64,000 bases of DNA from assembly GCA_013400155.1 (NCBI GenBank), contig VXBM01000779.1:249852-313851 (forward strand), in the 5' to 3' direction. Shown here one piece after another: positions 36,944 to 49,868 of the stretch (within the stretch, counting starts at the first letter, position 1; each line of letters opens with the position of its first letter). The notes beneath the pieces were generated by a model. The model worked only from the letters and a program-made list of their open reading frames with translations, was not told where the DNA came from and ran no database searches. This DNA comes from Helopsaltes ochotensis. Its lineage: Eukaryota; Chordata; Aves; Passeriformes; Locustellidae. The position numbers were made by a program, and so were the translations under genes.

Positions 36944-37404
36944 TTGTTCAGCAGGTTCACAAACAACATGAGAAAAGCCACCTGAAAAACAAGTACATTG
37001 TTAATGCCAAGCAAAGAAGCTGCAAAAAAAGATAACACAAAGAGGAGAACAGTGAAAAAAACCCTGTGCTATTCTCTTGGCAACAGTTATTCTCTCATCT
37101 TTACATTTGTGTCTCAGTCTTCAAAGCTCCGGTGCTTTCCTTTTCATTTCACAACATTTTATTTGTGTTTCTTTGCAATCACTGGCCAATATATTAAAAC
37201 ATGCCTGTATATTACAGCTTGTCCACAGGCACCAATATGGTTGTCAAGAGGAAAGAAAACAACTTGGGCAGATAAAGAAGGGAGATGACACCACTTCTGA
37301 CAACCTCAGTTTTGTTTTGATAATCACTACAAATAAATAAGAGTCTTAATAAGAATTTAGCTTCTGAACAGGTCTTTAAACTCTAATTTCCCATTGAAAC
37401 AATG

Positions 37405-37630
37405 AAACTGAAGTGGTCACTGGGCTGGAAGGGACCTTAAAACCCACCCAGTTTCACCCTCTGCCATGGGCAGGGACAACTTCTGTTGTCTCAGGTTGCT
37501 CCAAACCCCATCCAACCTGGCCTTGGACATTTCCAGGGATCCAGGGGCAGCCACAGCTGCTCCGGGCACCCTGTGCCAGGGCCTGCCCACCCTCCCAGGG
37601 AACAATTCCTGCCCAAGATCCTATCCAAAC
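37405..37630 (-). mobile_element. CR1 LINE 3' fragment
   Basis: Reverse-orientation CR1 tail: GCTGGAAGGGACCTTAAAAC, CTGGCCTTGGACATTTCCAG, GGATCCAGGGGCAGCCACAG, GGGCACCCTGTGCCAGGGCC, and GGGAACAATTCCTGCCCAAG at the 5' side of the element. Terminal octamers are eroded (only TGAAACTGAAGTGG remains beside the tail). Confidence 0.92.
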
Positions 37631-40166
37631 CTTCCATAACATTTTGCACCACGCACACCCTCCCTTGCCTTTACCAGCAAAACCTTTCCTCAGTTTCACA
37701 CGGGAAGAACTTTAAGAACAAACTTAACTTTTCTAAACAAAAATAATTTCATCATTTTGTGTGGCATTAACACCCTGCTATTTCTATATGTTATCTATAT
37801 TTTTCTTGTTGACATTCAACCAATTCAGAGCTAAAAATCCATCCTGCACTTTTTCAGGGGTCGTAAATCATAAAAAGGTTATATTTTATGAAAGCTGAAG
37901 CTGAGAAGTAAACAGCATATTTGTATCAAAAGAGTTTCATCTATTAAGCAGCAATGACAGGGCCCTCTGGGCCAAAATCTAGTTTTCTTACTTAAAAAGC
38001 TTAGTTCCTTTGTAGACTCCTGCAGGGACCTATAACAGTTGGAATTGGGTTTTTTATGCCTTTGAGGCCTCCAAATGAATGTTACAGTTTTCCATTATTT
38101 TCTTTCTTCTTTTGAGAGAACGAGGCTACCTGCTTATTGCCTAAAACCTACACCCTGCAATTGTTCTGTTGGAAAATCTGTCTTCCAGCCTCTCATATGC
38201 TCAGGCATTCTCAGCGTTGCCTCTCCCTTTTACCCAGTGCAGGGTAAAACACACGAGCAAAGAAATGCAGCCTGCAATTGCTGGCAGCACCTGTTCAAAA
38301 TTTCCTCCTTAAGTTTTTCGCATTTGCAAGATTCCCCGAAATTACATTTGAAGAGCAGAAACCCACAAAGTGTTTGTTTTATATCCTGCACATACGCACG
38401 TTTTTATTGAGATACTCAAGTGTCAGTGGTTGGAGAGGAACACATGAGTGCCCAGGAGCTGGAAATTCAGGTGGGGTTCTTTTTATTTTTTCCTTCTCTG
38501 TCGCCTTCTCTGGGTGTTTAACTCAGGGAGAGATGCTCGGGTGTTTCTCTCCAGCCTGTGAGTGAGTCACCTCAGCCCCCTGGAGGATCCCAGGCTTTAT
38601 ACCTGTATCTCCCACCTCTAAATCTCCTCTTCACCACACCTGGAGCTGTGGGGACAGACACAGTGAGGTACCCTCAGTGCTGGGAGTCACTAAAATACCA
38701 CCGGGGCATCGCTCAGATCAAAGACACGCAAACCAGATCCCTCTCTGCAGGACCAGGACCCAAAGGCATTAACTTCAGCCAATCCCACCTGGAAAACAGC
38801 CCCAATTCTCACTGGGGCAGCTCCAGGCACAACCCAGCCAGGGCTGAGTTTGGCTCAGCACCCACCCAGCACCCTCCGATTGATCCGAGCACCGGCGGCT
38901 GAAATTCCCCGGAGCACTTCACACCTTTCCACACATCTGAAATGAAGACATCAGCCTGCATCTTCCTTCTTATTAAAATGTTGCTATTAGTCCACCTCCA
39001 GCTATTAGAAGATGATGGACCTGACCCTTTTTGAATGGTGTAATTTCCAGCCGTGAATATCTATATATTCGCCCTCTGATTACATCACAAGCATGAGCTC
39101 AGAGTCAGCAAATTCACCACCTCTAAACCAGTAGAATAATCACTAACAATTAACGAAATGATATATCCAAGTCACAGTAATCTTTTTAGCCACTTTGAAC
39201 ATATATTTGTTCTTTTGATGTCCTGTGTGAATAGGAGTGCTTTATCTGACTGATGATGGGCTAAACAATGGTTCAGAGTTGTAATATGGAACTCAATTTG
39301 CTGTAACTATCATCTGAAAGGTCTGGACAATTTATTGAACACTGCAGATGAAAGAAAGAGGGAAAAAAAATTTAAAAACTGACCACTTCTAAAATGAAGA
39401 AAATAGAGCAGTAAAGGGTATTGTAATATACTTTAATCTTCCTTAATGTAGAAAAATATGAAATGCCATTAAAGCCTCCTTTGAAATGGATGTGTCCGCA
39501 TAGCTTGAGCACCAAAATCTAGTTAATGAATCTATTGTTAAAGCAAATAAACAGGAAAGCAGCAGAGAAGGAGTGATCCGTGCTTTATACTGACTAATTC
39601 AGAAGATGAAAGCAGAGAAAAATTAAAGTTAAATTCATATAAATATTACAGCCAAGGAGAACAGTTGCAGGTGTTAAAAAAAAAAAAAAGAGAGAGAGAG
39701 AGAGGAAAGGTAAAGCATGAATTTTCATTCAATTTGCAAGTCACAACCAGGAGACACTTTTTTCTATAAGAGCAAAGTCAGACAAGATGAAAGCTTTTCA
39801 AGGGCCACAATAATTAACATTTTAAAAGGTTTTAGCAATAAAATAATGATTCCACAATAACGGCAATTTAATCATTTTATTTGAGAAATTAAATTGATTG
39901 CTAGTGTTCATTTGTAAGAAGTGGCTTTTACTGCATTTGCAAGAAGTTATCAAATCGTGCTTCCATTTTAGCAGTTGGGGTGTTTTACTATGTGCTCAAC
40001 GTTCTGATGGAGAAGTCACCGTGGTTTGTCTGTCCAAATGCCCGTGCCCGATGCTGCATTTTTTATGCATGTTTGAAATACGAATAAATACTGCTAATGA
40101 ACGGCAGGCAAGAGCAAGGATGGCGTGAGGAGGAGCTGAGGCACTCTTGGTACCAGCAAGGTGTGA
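37631..40166. other. Non-coding sequence with an enhancer-like part
   Basis: No gene is recognised. 38,930-39,900 is AT-rich and repeat-poor, with many ATTA/TAAT cores (for example near 39,140-39,330), and is a candidate conserved block. A poly(A)/(GA)n microsatellite lies inside it. Confidence 0.45.
39676..39704. repeat. Poly(A)-(GA)n microsatellite
   Basis: Fourteen A followed by about seven GA units. Confidence 0.9.
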
Positions 40167-40732
40167 TGTTGGAACCCTGGAGGCTGAAAATTTGGGGCTT
40201 TCTTGTGCTCAGGGGCATTGACCCTCAGGCAGGGACTGCATTTGACTTGAGGCCGTGGGGCAGGCTTCCAAAATCGAGTGGTGGCACCGGGGGTTGTGGG
40301 TGTGCAGTTTGAATAGTGCTGTGTGATCTCACAGGGGTGCAAAACTTAGATTTGGGAGTTTGGTATATAGCAATGTATGGGGCAAGATGGAGGGTTTGGG
40401 GTGTTGTCAGAGTGCTTCTTCTTCATCTTCTTCTTCCTTCTTCTTCATGGGTTTGGGTGGTTTTCTGTAGTTGGGTGAAAAAGTCCGCATTGCAGGCCTT
40501 GGGTGGTCATTATTGGGTCAAAAGTATAAATAATATAGGTGTCATCTCGTTATTGGGGGATTGTCACTCAAATACCCTTGGGAAGAGCTAAAAGCACTCC
40601 ATTTTACCTGCATTCTCTAACTTGCTATCAGAGCTCACGGCTCGTGAGTCTGTAAATAGATAAGAAATAATAAACACCGAGTACGAGCATGAACCGCAAC
40701 TCTCTAATCCCGACCTCAGAAAAAGGGAGCCA
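40167..40732 (+). mobile_element. Solo LTR of an endogenous retrovirus, copy 1
   Basis: About 565 bp aligning over its full length with 46,279-46,843. Shared landmarks in order are the start TGTTGGAACCCTGG, GTGGGTGTGCAGTTTGAATA, GTGCAAAACTTAG, GCAAGATGGAGG, a CTTCTTCTTC-rich part (expanded here to a microsatellite), a TATAAATAA box near 40,525, a CTCAC-N5-GTGAG stem-loop at 40,634-40,648, and the poly(A) signal AATAAA at 40,669-40,674. This promoter-then-polyadenylation order is that of an LTR in plus orientation. No gag, pol or env sequence adjoins. The ends are approximate and no target-site duplication was confirmed. Confidence 0.75.
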
Positions 40733-42264
40733 GAACAATCCCAGCAAGGTTTCCACCAGGGCAAGGATTCCATCCAGGGTTCTTAGGAACAGCTGGAGAT
40801 CCTCACACAGGGCTGGCCTGACTTCCAGAGTGACACACCACTAACTGGCCGGGTGTCACCGGTGATGTCTCTTGGAAGGACGGAGGGGAGGGAGAAGATG
40901 CTTCTGGAAATTTGGAACGGCCCAGCTGAGCTCAGCACCACCGCAGCATCCAAAGAGAGAGGAGATGGAGACCCAGCACGTCCTTCTCCTGTACCAGGGT
41001 GGGGAGGAACAACATGGCTGTGCTCGTGCACAGGTAAAAAGCACCTGGGCTTGGCTGGGAGCAGCCTGGGGAGCTCCTGGCTCTGCTTTGGATCCTGAAT
41101 GGCAAAAATATGTGGTTTCCATGAGGAGCACCTCGAGGGCGATGCGCAGGGAAGGAGCGAGGCCCAGCCCTGCTGAGGTCAGTGGAAAGATCTGCCTCAG
41201 TTCCCCTGGGTGCAAGCACATCCTAATTTCATGGTAAAAAATCAAATCACATGTATTTCACATATATAAATATGTGAAACAGACAAAAAAAAATCTTCCG
41301 GGCAGCAAACACCAAGAATGACAGATGGAGCAGCCCCACTTCAGCTCAGGGCCACGAGAGAACCACAGGGTCCTGACTCCACCCATCCCTCGCAATAATT
41401 AAATCATGGCATAAAGTGAGCAAGCCGTAGATCATCTCAACCAGACCATCCATATAATTGTCAAAATCTAATTTAAATGACAGATCCACTGCAGCCTACG
41501 TTTTGTGTACGTCTAATGAATTTGTATTTCCAGCCCATATATTTTAACTTTCTGATTGCATTAGTTCTTTGGTTGAGTGTCCACGCACCAAATAAACATC
41601 TCTGAGATCATGATAATGCACCACTCTGTTTTCTCTATCTGCCCAGACCCGAAAGCAAGGCGAGATGAGGCTCTTGTAGCTGACACTGGCATGTGCTCTT
41701 TCTCTCCCCCAGTCCCCAAAACGTGCATTGCTCAAAATTGGCCTATTTCAATTTTCCTTTTAAAACTGTAAGCTTTAACTCTCCGAGGCGGGAGTTGTGT
41801 AGGAAGAAGCTGCCAGGTAACAGATGTATCTGTTAAAGTTGCTGCTTGAGTGTGGACAGTAATAGGATTTCCAGAAATGAACTGCTATTTTGTGAGGCAC
41901 TAACACAGAAATGTACAGTGGGAAATGAGAGCTTGAACTTTGCTTCTCCCGGAGAATTGAACCGTCTGTTTCAAAAAAGGAAGAAAAAAGGCAAGATTTG
42001 AAAACAACCCATTTTCCATTGCTTACCCTTTAATTTATATTTAATGAGAGCAATTTTTTGCTTTGTTTTGGCATGTAAAAGGCCAAAATTTTATAGGATG
42101 AATTCGACCTGAATGCATCTCTGTATCTGTCTCCATCTGTATCCTGTGTCCCTCTTTCTACCTCTGGTGAGGGCTCAGGATAATGTGGTGATGTTGTATG
42201 AGCAATGTTTCCTTTGATAAGGTTACACCAAGGACACTTTCTGTTCCTTCTGGTCACTGTGCCA
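40733..42264. other. Unique non-coding sequence between two LTRs
   Basis: No retroviral internal sequence and no gene is recognised. 40,850-41,220 is GC-richer with overlapping frames on both strands. The rest is AT-rich. Confidence 0.45.
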
Positions 42265-42429
42265 NNNNNNNNNNNNNNNNNNNNNNNNNNNNNNNNNNNN
42301 NNNNNNNNNNNNNNNNNNNNNNNNNNNNNNNNNNNNNNNNNNNNNNNNNNNNNNNNNNNNNNNNNNNNNNNNNNNNNNNNNNNNNNNNNNNNNNNNNNNN
42401 NNNNNNNNNNNNNNNNNNNNNNNNNNNNN
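42265..42429. other. Assembly gap (165 N)
   Basis: A run of N. It adjoins a pentanucleotide microsatellite on its right, which probably caused the gap. The true length is unknown. Confidence 0.99.
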
Positions 42430-42519
42430 AAATTTAAATAAAATAAAATAAAATAAAATAAAATAAAATAAAATAAAATAAAATAAAATAAAATAAAATA
42501 AAATAAAATAAAATAAAAT
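42430..42519. repeat. (AAAAT)n microsatellite
   Basis: At least 17 near-perfect AAAAT units run directly out of the gap. The array probably continues into it. Confidence 0.97.
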
Positions 42520-45500
42520 CCTTGTGTATTAAAGGCAACAGCTTGATGAAGGCTAAAGGTTATGTCCAGTGAGTGCCCAGAAAGGTTTTCCAGAAGGTCA
42601 ACAGAGCTGATGGTGCAGCAGAGCTCCTGACCTTGGCCAGGCCACCCAGACCTCTGGTGGCCTCTCACCTCACCCTTAAGCACACAGGACTAATTGAAAA
42701 GTCTTTTCTGCCCAGAGAGGGCTCATTCCTCCTTCACTGATTTGAGTTTTCAAGTCTGTTGTGGGTTCTGTGTCCTGAAAGGCTTTTAGTCTGGGAAATT
42801 GATGGTTATAAGAGCTTCGGTCTCCCTTTCTCTCTGTATTTTAAAAAATTAGAGGACGCTGGTTGTGTCATTCAAAATGTAAGCGCATTGAAAAATCAAA
42901 AATACATCACAACGTGGTACTGCAAAGAACATTAGTGGTAAAACCTGACAAAACTATTTACAGTAAAATCACACAATTTACCATCAGATAACACATTCTT
43001 TCACTCTGTACTCCATGGGTTTTTTCCCATGAAACATGGGTTTATTTGCTCTCCTGGGGTGTTGCTTTGGGGATCAGGCACCCCCACGCTCCCCACAAAG
43101 CTCAGCACCTGCAGCTGTGGATTAAAACAGAGGGGTTTCAACCCAACTTCCACAGCCACATCCCAGCAAACAGCTCATTAAACCCCAGCAACCGTTCCCA
43201 GCAGCACCAGCCAGTGCTGGGACTGGGTCCCTCATTTCTTTGCTTTTCCCTGCAAAGTCCTGCCACTTTGACAAGTGACATTTCCTGTGGCAGCCTTCCC
43301 ATTACACATTTAGCACCTATTCCCTGCCTGGCAGTTTGCAGCCCAGCACTTGCCTAATTTTTTTTTTTTTCCCTGTTAGCTTTGTAATTCTCCTCTTCAC
43401 CCCAATCCTGTTGCAAAATTCAATTAGGGCTGGTTAAAAGCTGCGAGTGCAAGTGAGCAGCACCTGGCACGAGGGCAGGCTGCTGGCACAAGCAGCAGAG
43501 CCAAAGGGCTCTTCAAAGATTTCAATTTATTTCTTGGGTTTAGGTGGTTTGACTCGTTTTTTTTTTTGCAATTATCCTCAGCTCTTTATAATTTTACCCT
43601 ATCTGGGGAAGACAGACAGATGCCCTCAACCATTTACTACTTTCAAATATATATATATAAATATATATAGATATCTCAAACATATAAATATATATATTTG
43701 AGAGAAGTAAATATGCAAAAAATATAAATTCTCTGAAATATATATATATGTCAAATTTAAATTCCCCATCTTGCTCTGCCTTGTGTGGGGCTCTGAGCTG
43801 AACCCCTGCTCTCAGCAGTGATAACCCCAGTGGGGCTCAGAGGTGGGATGCTCAAGACCCAGCAAAACTCTTCAAGGAGAAGGATGTGGGAGCATTCCTG
43901 GAGCAGGGAAGTTAGATCACTCCGGGCTTTCAGAAGCACTATCTTTTAAATGAAACTGCGAGATGGTGAATAAAGTACAGGCTGAAACAAAAGCCTCAGT
44001 GATCTTTGGCAGATTACTTTGGGAAAAGTATGGCCCATTTCAGAAAAATCAAAGCAAAGAAAAACATTGACTACAATTCAGAGGCCTAATGTATTATTAT
44101 GGCTTTTTATGGATTTTATATATAATTTCCTGTAAAGTTAAGAGGTTGAAGTGATCTCTTACATTCAGCTGCATTATCAGCATAACACCAAACAATTTTC
44201 TACATCTTATTATGTTCACAGTTGACACACTATTAGAGAAATGTGCAGCTGTCTTGCTCTGCTATTCATTTCCTCATTACTATTTTATAAATATATGATT
44301 AACAGTTATTGCAGCTGCCTAATTCACATTTATTGCAAATGCAACCCCACAAATGAATGTTCAAAGCAAAGAGATGTGGTTTTAGACTAATTTAAATTTT
44401 ACAGTTCCATTTACCCTGCTTTTTAATTTACTGTATAATGACCCTATTAGAATAAAACACATCTGGAAGTTCTTTGGGGAACATTTAATTTTCTGTGGCT
44501 TCAGTACTAACAGAACTTGTACCATAAAGGCCACAGATGCTTTGAAGACTGTACAAATTTTCACATTTCATGCCAAGATGCTGGTTAATTGTACAGATGA
44601 GACAACTACAGCAAGGCAAAAGATAAAGTTCTCTCTACCTTGAAAGCAAACTAAAGAACCTCATTCTGTGAAAACTGCTTTTTGGTAATAACCATTTCCC
44701 ACCCTCATCCCTACAACGGGGGAAAGTTGAGGTGGAATAAAACGGGCCCCAAATGGTCAAACCCAAACCCAAACCAGCATTTTTCAAAGTCCTGGGACTT
44801 CTGCTTAGTCTTAACACCCTTGTAAATGAAGGGAGAACGTTCCCTCCCGCGCCTTTCCCAGCTTCGTCGCCAGCCCCTAAGCTTCTCATCATCACTATTA
44901 AGTGAAATAGTAAATCAATGAGACCAGAGAAGGCTTTGGAGGTCAGTGGGCAATTCCATAAGCATCCCATATTTACAGGTTGTGGCAAGGATACAGATGC
45001 TGCGAGTCCCAGCCTGCCATATTAGCAGAATCATCCCGAGAATTTGAAATTGATTTGAATATTAAATACAGATCACTGCAGCAGAGCTCTTTTACAAGAA
45101 AGGATGTGAATCCATTCTCATTGATTAGTTAATTTATGTTCTACAACTAATCGAAGCACAAATCTCATTAGCCACAGGTCAGCAGACTCGGGGAGGGGGA
45201 GAGGGGAAAATCATTTGGATAGCCCAGTTAGCTGTAAAGATATAATTATACAAACTGTTTTGAAGGCAGGGCCTCGCTCAGCGTGTGCAACGGGCTGTCA
45301 GCGAGGCTTTGTGTGGCTTCTCCTCAGCTCTGCGGGCCTAAAAATCCCTTTTTAAGGACGATGGTTGCAGGCACTGAGCTCTCACAGGGAGCAGCAGCCC
45401 CGGCTCGCTCAGAGCCCAGGCAGAACAAGCAAAAAGCAGAGCGTTTACACGCAGCTTAAGGAATTTTAAGTGGTTTAATTAATTAATTGTGACCTCCTTC

Positions 45501-46278
45501 CGTGCTGAAACGGCTCAAAGGCCTCAGCCCCTTTCCCTGAGTGTGCTCCAGCCACCCCCCAGACAACAGCAGATGTCAGCAAGACTGAAATGTAGAGCCG
45601 GAGGTGCCTCCTCTGATTCCTCGGGAATATTCCGCGATGTTTCCACGCCCACCAGCGACAGCATTCACCTGACGTGTTTTCAGATAAACGACTGGGAGGG
45701 TTTGCAGATCAGGGGTGCACAAACATGGAAGAACAGGTGCTAGAAACACTTCCAGCTCGTTGCTGAACACTGATAAATTAGAATTTGACAGCTATGCCCT
45801 AATACAAAATATTTGCTAATTAAATGAAAATTTTCTATGTGTTGTGTAGGTTTTGTCCATTTAGACTCGAAGTAATGGGAGTCATTTCATTAAAAGCTCA
45901 TATGTTGTACTAGAATTTTACCCTGAAGTCTTTAAGCAACAAAGTTTCAGAATCAAATTATTATTCCAGGCAGACCTTTCTGTATTTCCGCAGTCCCTTA
46001 CATTCTGTAATTGCTTTATACTCTATTAAATGCATGGAATAATATTCTGTAGTTAGTAATAATAAAAACAATAATAATGAACCCTTTGGAGCTGCAGAGC
46101 ACTGTATACACACAAAATCAGGAGAGACAGGGCACCAAAACCTGGCTCATTTTTGCAGCTGAGCAAACCTGGGCATATCTAGGCAAGAGAACTGCCCAGG
46201 GCATGGAACTCTCCAGTTCTCAGTCTCAGATCAGCACAGGAACCCTTCTCCTGGCAGAGGCTTGGGAAGGAGGCAGGA
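42520..46278. other. Non-coding sequence with candidate regulatory parts
   Basis: No gene is recognised. 44,060-44,420 is AT-rich and enhancer-like. 45,240-45,480 keeps about a dozen CpGs and ends in a TTAATTAATTAATTG run near 45,475, and could be a conserved element. An (AT)n tract is listed at 43,648. Confidence 0.45.
43648..43750. repeat. Interrupted (AT)n tract
   Basis: Three blocks of ATATATAT separated by short non-repeat words over about 100 bp. Confidence 0.85.
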
Positions 46279-46843
46279 TGTTGGAACCCTGGGCACTGGG
46301 AATTTCAGGCTTTCTGGCAGGCACTGATCCCCAAGCAAACACTGCATTCAACCTGAGGTTGTGGAGAAGGTTCCCAAAATTGAGTGACAGCACTGGGATT
46401 GTGGGTGTGGAGTTTGAATAGAAGTGTGTGATATCACAGGGTGCAAAACTTAGGGTTTAAGGTTTTAGAATATAGTAACGTATATAAAGCAAGATGGAGG
46501 TTTTAGGGCAGAGGCCAGTTCTTCTTTTTCACCTTCTTCTCCATGGGCCTGGGTGGTGTTTTGTAATTGGGTAGAAAAGTCCTCATTGCGGGCCATGGCG
46601 GTTGGTTATTGGGTTAAAAGTAAAAATAATTTAAGTGTCATTTCTTAATTGGACATTAGTTTATCCTTAAAAGGCCTTGTAGAGAGAGATGGGGCTCCAT
46701 TTTTAGTTTGTTAGCCAGAAGTGCTGCAGAACTCACAGTTTGTGAGACTGTAATGTAGATAAGAATTAATAAACATCTGAGTCTGGACATGAAATGCCGT
46801 CTCGTGCATTTAATCCCAGCTCTGGCAAAAAGAAGATAAATGC
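46279..46843 (+). mobile_element. Solo LTR of an endogenous retrovirus, copy 2
   Basis: Same family and orientation as 40,167-40,732 but clearly diverged from it. Landmarks are the TGTTGGAACCCTGG start, a TATATAAAGC box at 46,481-46,490, a CTCAC-N5-GTGAG stem-loop at 46,732-46,746, and AATAAA at 46,768-46,773, with an uncertain end near TGCA. The divergence and the lack of viral genes in the 5.5 kb between the copies argue for two independent solo LTRs rather than one provirus. Confidence 0.75.
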
Positions 46844-47683
46844 AAGAGCAGAAGGCCAGAGCAGCGTTGAACAGCGAGCTGTGCTCCTCCTCTCCAGCAG
46901 TGCATCCAGAACAAGCTGGTGATGCTCTCCAGGACACACCTCGCCCTCTGCAGCTGAGCCTCCACCCCTGCAGGGCCTGGAGGAGCAGCGCCAGGGTTCT
47001 CCTTGGGAGGAGGTCACTCCTGCTCCTTCATCAAGGGGAGCAATGTGGAGGTTTTCCTGCTGGAGTAAAAGGAACACCACTGCAGGAAGGCAGGAAACAT
47101 CAACAGTTCTAAACAACCGCTCTTGTTTTGGATTAGCTTTGGGTGAACCGTGGGTTTGGGCTTCCATGTGTTATTTAACTCCACGTTGTTTAGTTTTGTT
47201 CAAGAGAGAATCTCTGTCACAGGGACCAAAGCAGCTCGTTTGCATCACTCCTGCTCCTTCTGGTTGTTGCCCTGAGAAATATGGGAAATGTTGCTCCAGG
47301 AGCTTCTCCACTGAGCACCAAGCTGTGATTGCTCCTCATAGCAGGAGCAGAGATTTATTGGAGGTCAGGCTGATCTGAAATCTCTCTGCTTTAGCATCAG
47401 TCAGAGCTAGAGACAGAAAACTCGGAGGTTCTTGTATTTTACCTCGGACAAATTCAGTGACTCATTGCGTAACCTTTGGGAAGTCACTTGACCTCTTTGG
47501 CATCCATTAACTCACATGAAAACTCAGTAAATGGCAGGACCTTGCTGAAAAGCAGACACTTAAAACTGAATTTTCCAGGGTAAATAAATGAGAAAAACAA
47601 CCAACAAAGAAAGGCACTGTTCAAAACTCATCCCGTGACCCCATTATTCATGGATCATTAGTGTAATAGGCCACATGGGATCC

Positions 47684-47707
47684 ATAAAAGGCATTATTGC
47701 CTTTTAT
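47684..47707. repeat. Perfect 10-bp inverted repeat
   Basis: ATAAAAGGCA is followed after TTAT by its exact reverse complement TGCCTTTTAT, giving a tight hairpin or cruciform-capable site within an AT-rich block. Confidence 0.9.
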
Positions 47708-49682
47708 GTCATTGCGTATTTAGAGAGTGATAATCCATATATTATTGAAACAATATAGACTCCAACAACTCCTTCCAACCTATTTAAGGAGAGCTCAAGA
47801 TTTCAAAAACAATACCCAATGAACATTATATATATCTGTACATATCCATATATGACTTACGCAGTGGCAGCAACCACAGTGAATTTGTAAAGAAAACTCC
47901 TTTTAATCTCTGGACTGAAAGCATCTAGTTCGCATTATGGTAAGTAGTTGGCAAATGATCATTTTATTAAGTTAAAGGCACTCATTAGTGCTGCTCTGAA
48001 AAGGCTATGAACCCTGCCCCTCCCTGCAGGGGTGAATTAATGCCCGAGATGGCTGAAAATACTGATAATCAAATGAAGTGCAAACAAAAAAGCTGCATCT
48101 AACGGCACAGACACTGCGTTTTTCCTTTTGGTTCAAACACCATTATTCTCCATTCTGCAGCTCCTTTTTTTTTTTTTCCCTTCTCTGCCACAGACAGCTA
48201 CTTTACTCCACGTCTCTCTCTGAAAAAGGCATTGGAAGCTACTATCTTGAAATTAGTTCTAATAATAGTTACAAAGGAACAAAACCAAAACCCATTTGAA
48301 ACAGAAATGTGTTTGTACAGTAGAAGGTGCTGCCACTGTCTTGTATCTTAACATTATCTTATCTTTTTTGTTGTTGTTTTCTTCGTTCCACATCCGCAAA
48401 GCATTTCTGTAGGAATAGGGTCCATAAATACCAGGAAGAGTCTGCACCCAGAATATCAAGCACTACCCTAAAAACAAACAGAGAGACAAAAATCTCTTCT
48501 CTGCGCTCAGCACAGTGATGGGAAGGGACCCACACACCTCACTCAAGGTGAGAATTACCCCTGGCCTGTGGCCCTGCTTGCCACAGCCACCACCCTGCAG
48601 GTCTGAGGGTGTCCTGCTCCTGGGATTGTCCTGAACTGGTTCCTGTCCGTGTCACTGGGCTGGCAAAGACCTCAAACAGCTCCAGCTCACGCTGACCTGG
48701 TGAGGAATTGAGCACCTGAGGAGCACAGCCTGCAGGACAACTCTGCCTCCAAACACAACAACCTGAGGGATGGTCACGATATTTCCACCAGAGACACGCA
48801 GGGGGTCCCTTGATGGGACAGTTGTCCTGATTTAAGGCTCTCACGTGCTGCTGGGGTAATACAAAACTGCTTTGTCAGGGACTGGGACCAAACTCTTGAT
48901 CCAAATCTCTGACAGCACGTGGTTAATGTGGCGCAGAACACAGCAGCACAGCCAAGGAGGACAGGGAAGGCCACAAAACTAGACAGGTATTTGGGTAAAT
49001 TCAAGCTGCTGTGGGTTTTAATCCATGGGCAGCATCTCTGCCTGCAGCTGTGACTGGCACCTGTCTCACCTTGCAGCCATCCTCAGAAATGCCCTGCAGG
49101 AGCAATAGGCTCCTTTATGCTCCCCATCTTCCCAGGAAGTCAGGCCTCAGATTTCCAAGGAAATAAGATCTTGTGAACCTGTCTTTGTTACTCTGAGATT
49201 AAGCTGCTATTACCAGGAAGGCAGCAAAAATATGAATATAAAAAGACTCTTATCATCCTACTTATTAAAAACAGTCTCACTCTGACAAACTTAAAAAAAA
49301 AAATTCTCGAAGAACCTATTAAAGTGTCACAGGCCTTTTGTACCTTTTTTTTTTCCCCATCACAGCTGCTAACTCACATCACTGAGTGTAAACACCAGCT
49401 TTCTTCTTTTATAACTGGTCATCTCCCTCCTTGTCTTGTCTCATTGTCTCTCAGATGCCAGAATTGAGGATAGGTGGTATTGCAATTGCTTCCCTGGCAT
49501 CGGTGGCCACAAATAAATAACTGAAGCTGTACCTCCAGCATGACAGTCAAAAATCCAAAGCCACAACTTTCTGTAGTGGGGATGGCAAAGTGCAGCTTGC
49601 AAGGAAAGAAGCTGGATTCAGGAGTTTTATTCCATTTTCTGCTTCGCTTTGCAAAACGCTTGGCTCACAATCCCTCTTTGTT

Positions 49683-49868
49683 CTTCAGAAAAATAAAATA
49701 AAATTAAAAAAAACAAACAAAACAAAAAACCCACAACCAAAAAACAACAAAACAAAACGAACAAACAAACAAACAAAAAAAACAACAAAAAAAAATACCC
49801 AAAAAACCACCAAACCCCCCCCCCCCCAAAAAAAAAAACCACAAAAAACAAACAAACAAACAAAAACA
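49683..49868. repeat. A/C-rich (AAAC)n-type simple repeat with C13 run
   Basis: About 185 bp made almost only of A and C: AAAC/AAAAC units with an internal run of 13 C at 49,815-49,827. The plus-strand frame through it codes for Lys/Asn/Thr/Pro low-complexity sequence and is not a gene. Confidence 0.95.

Larger units (their letters stand above)
33977..37404. other. Unique non-coding sequence
   Basis: No gene is recognised. Small repeats inside it are listed separately (34,102; 35,709; 36,919). 36,140-36,660 is GC-richer and has overlapping chance frames. Confidence 0.45.

Noticed and set aside
42030..42683. 217-codon minus-strand frame
   Set aside because: It runs through the N gap and the (AAAAT)n array, which translates as repeated Phe-Ile-Leu-Phe-Tyr. 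It is not a protein.
44757..44776. Telomere-like CCCAAACCC words
   Set aside because: Only about three short imperfect units, not the vertebrate TTAGGG/CCCTAA repeat.
40733..46278. Interval between the two LTRs as a provirus interior
   Set aside because: No gag, protease, polymerase or envelope-like frame is visible, and the LTRs are too diverged to belong to one insertion.
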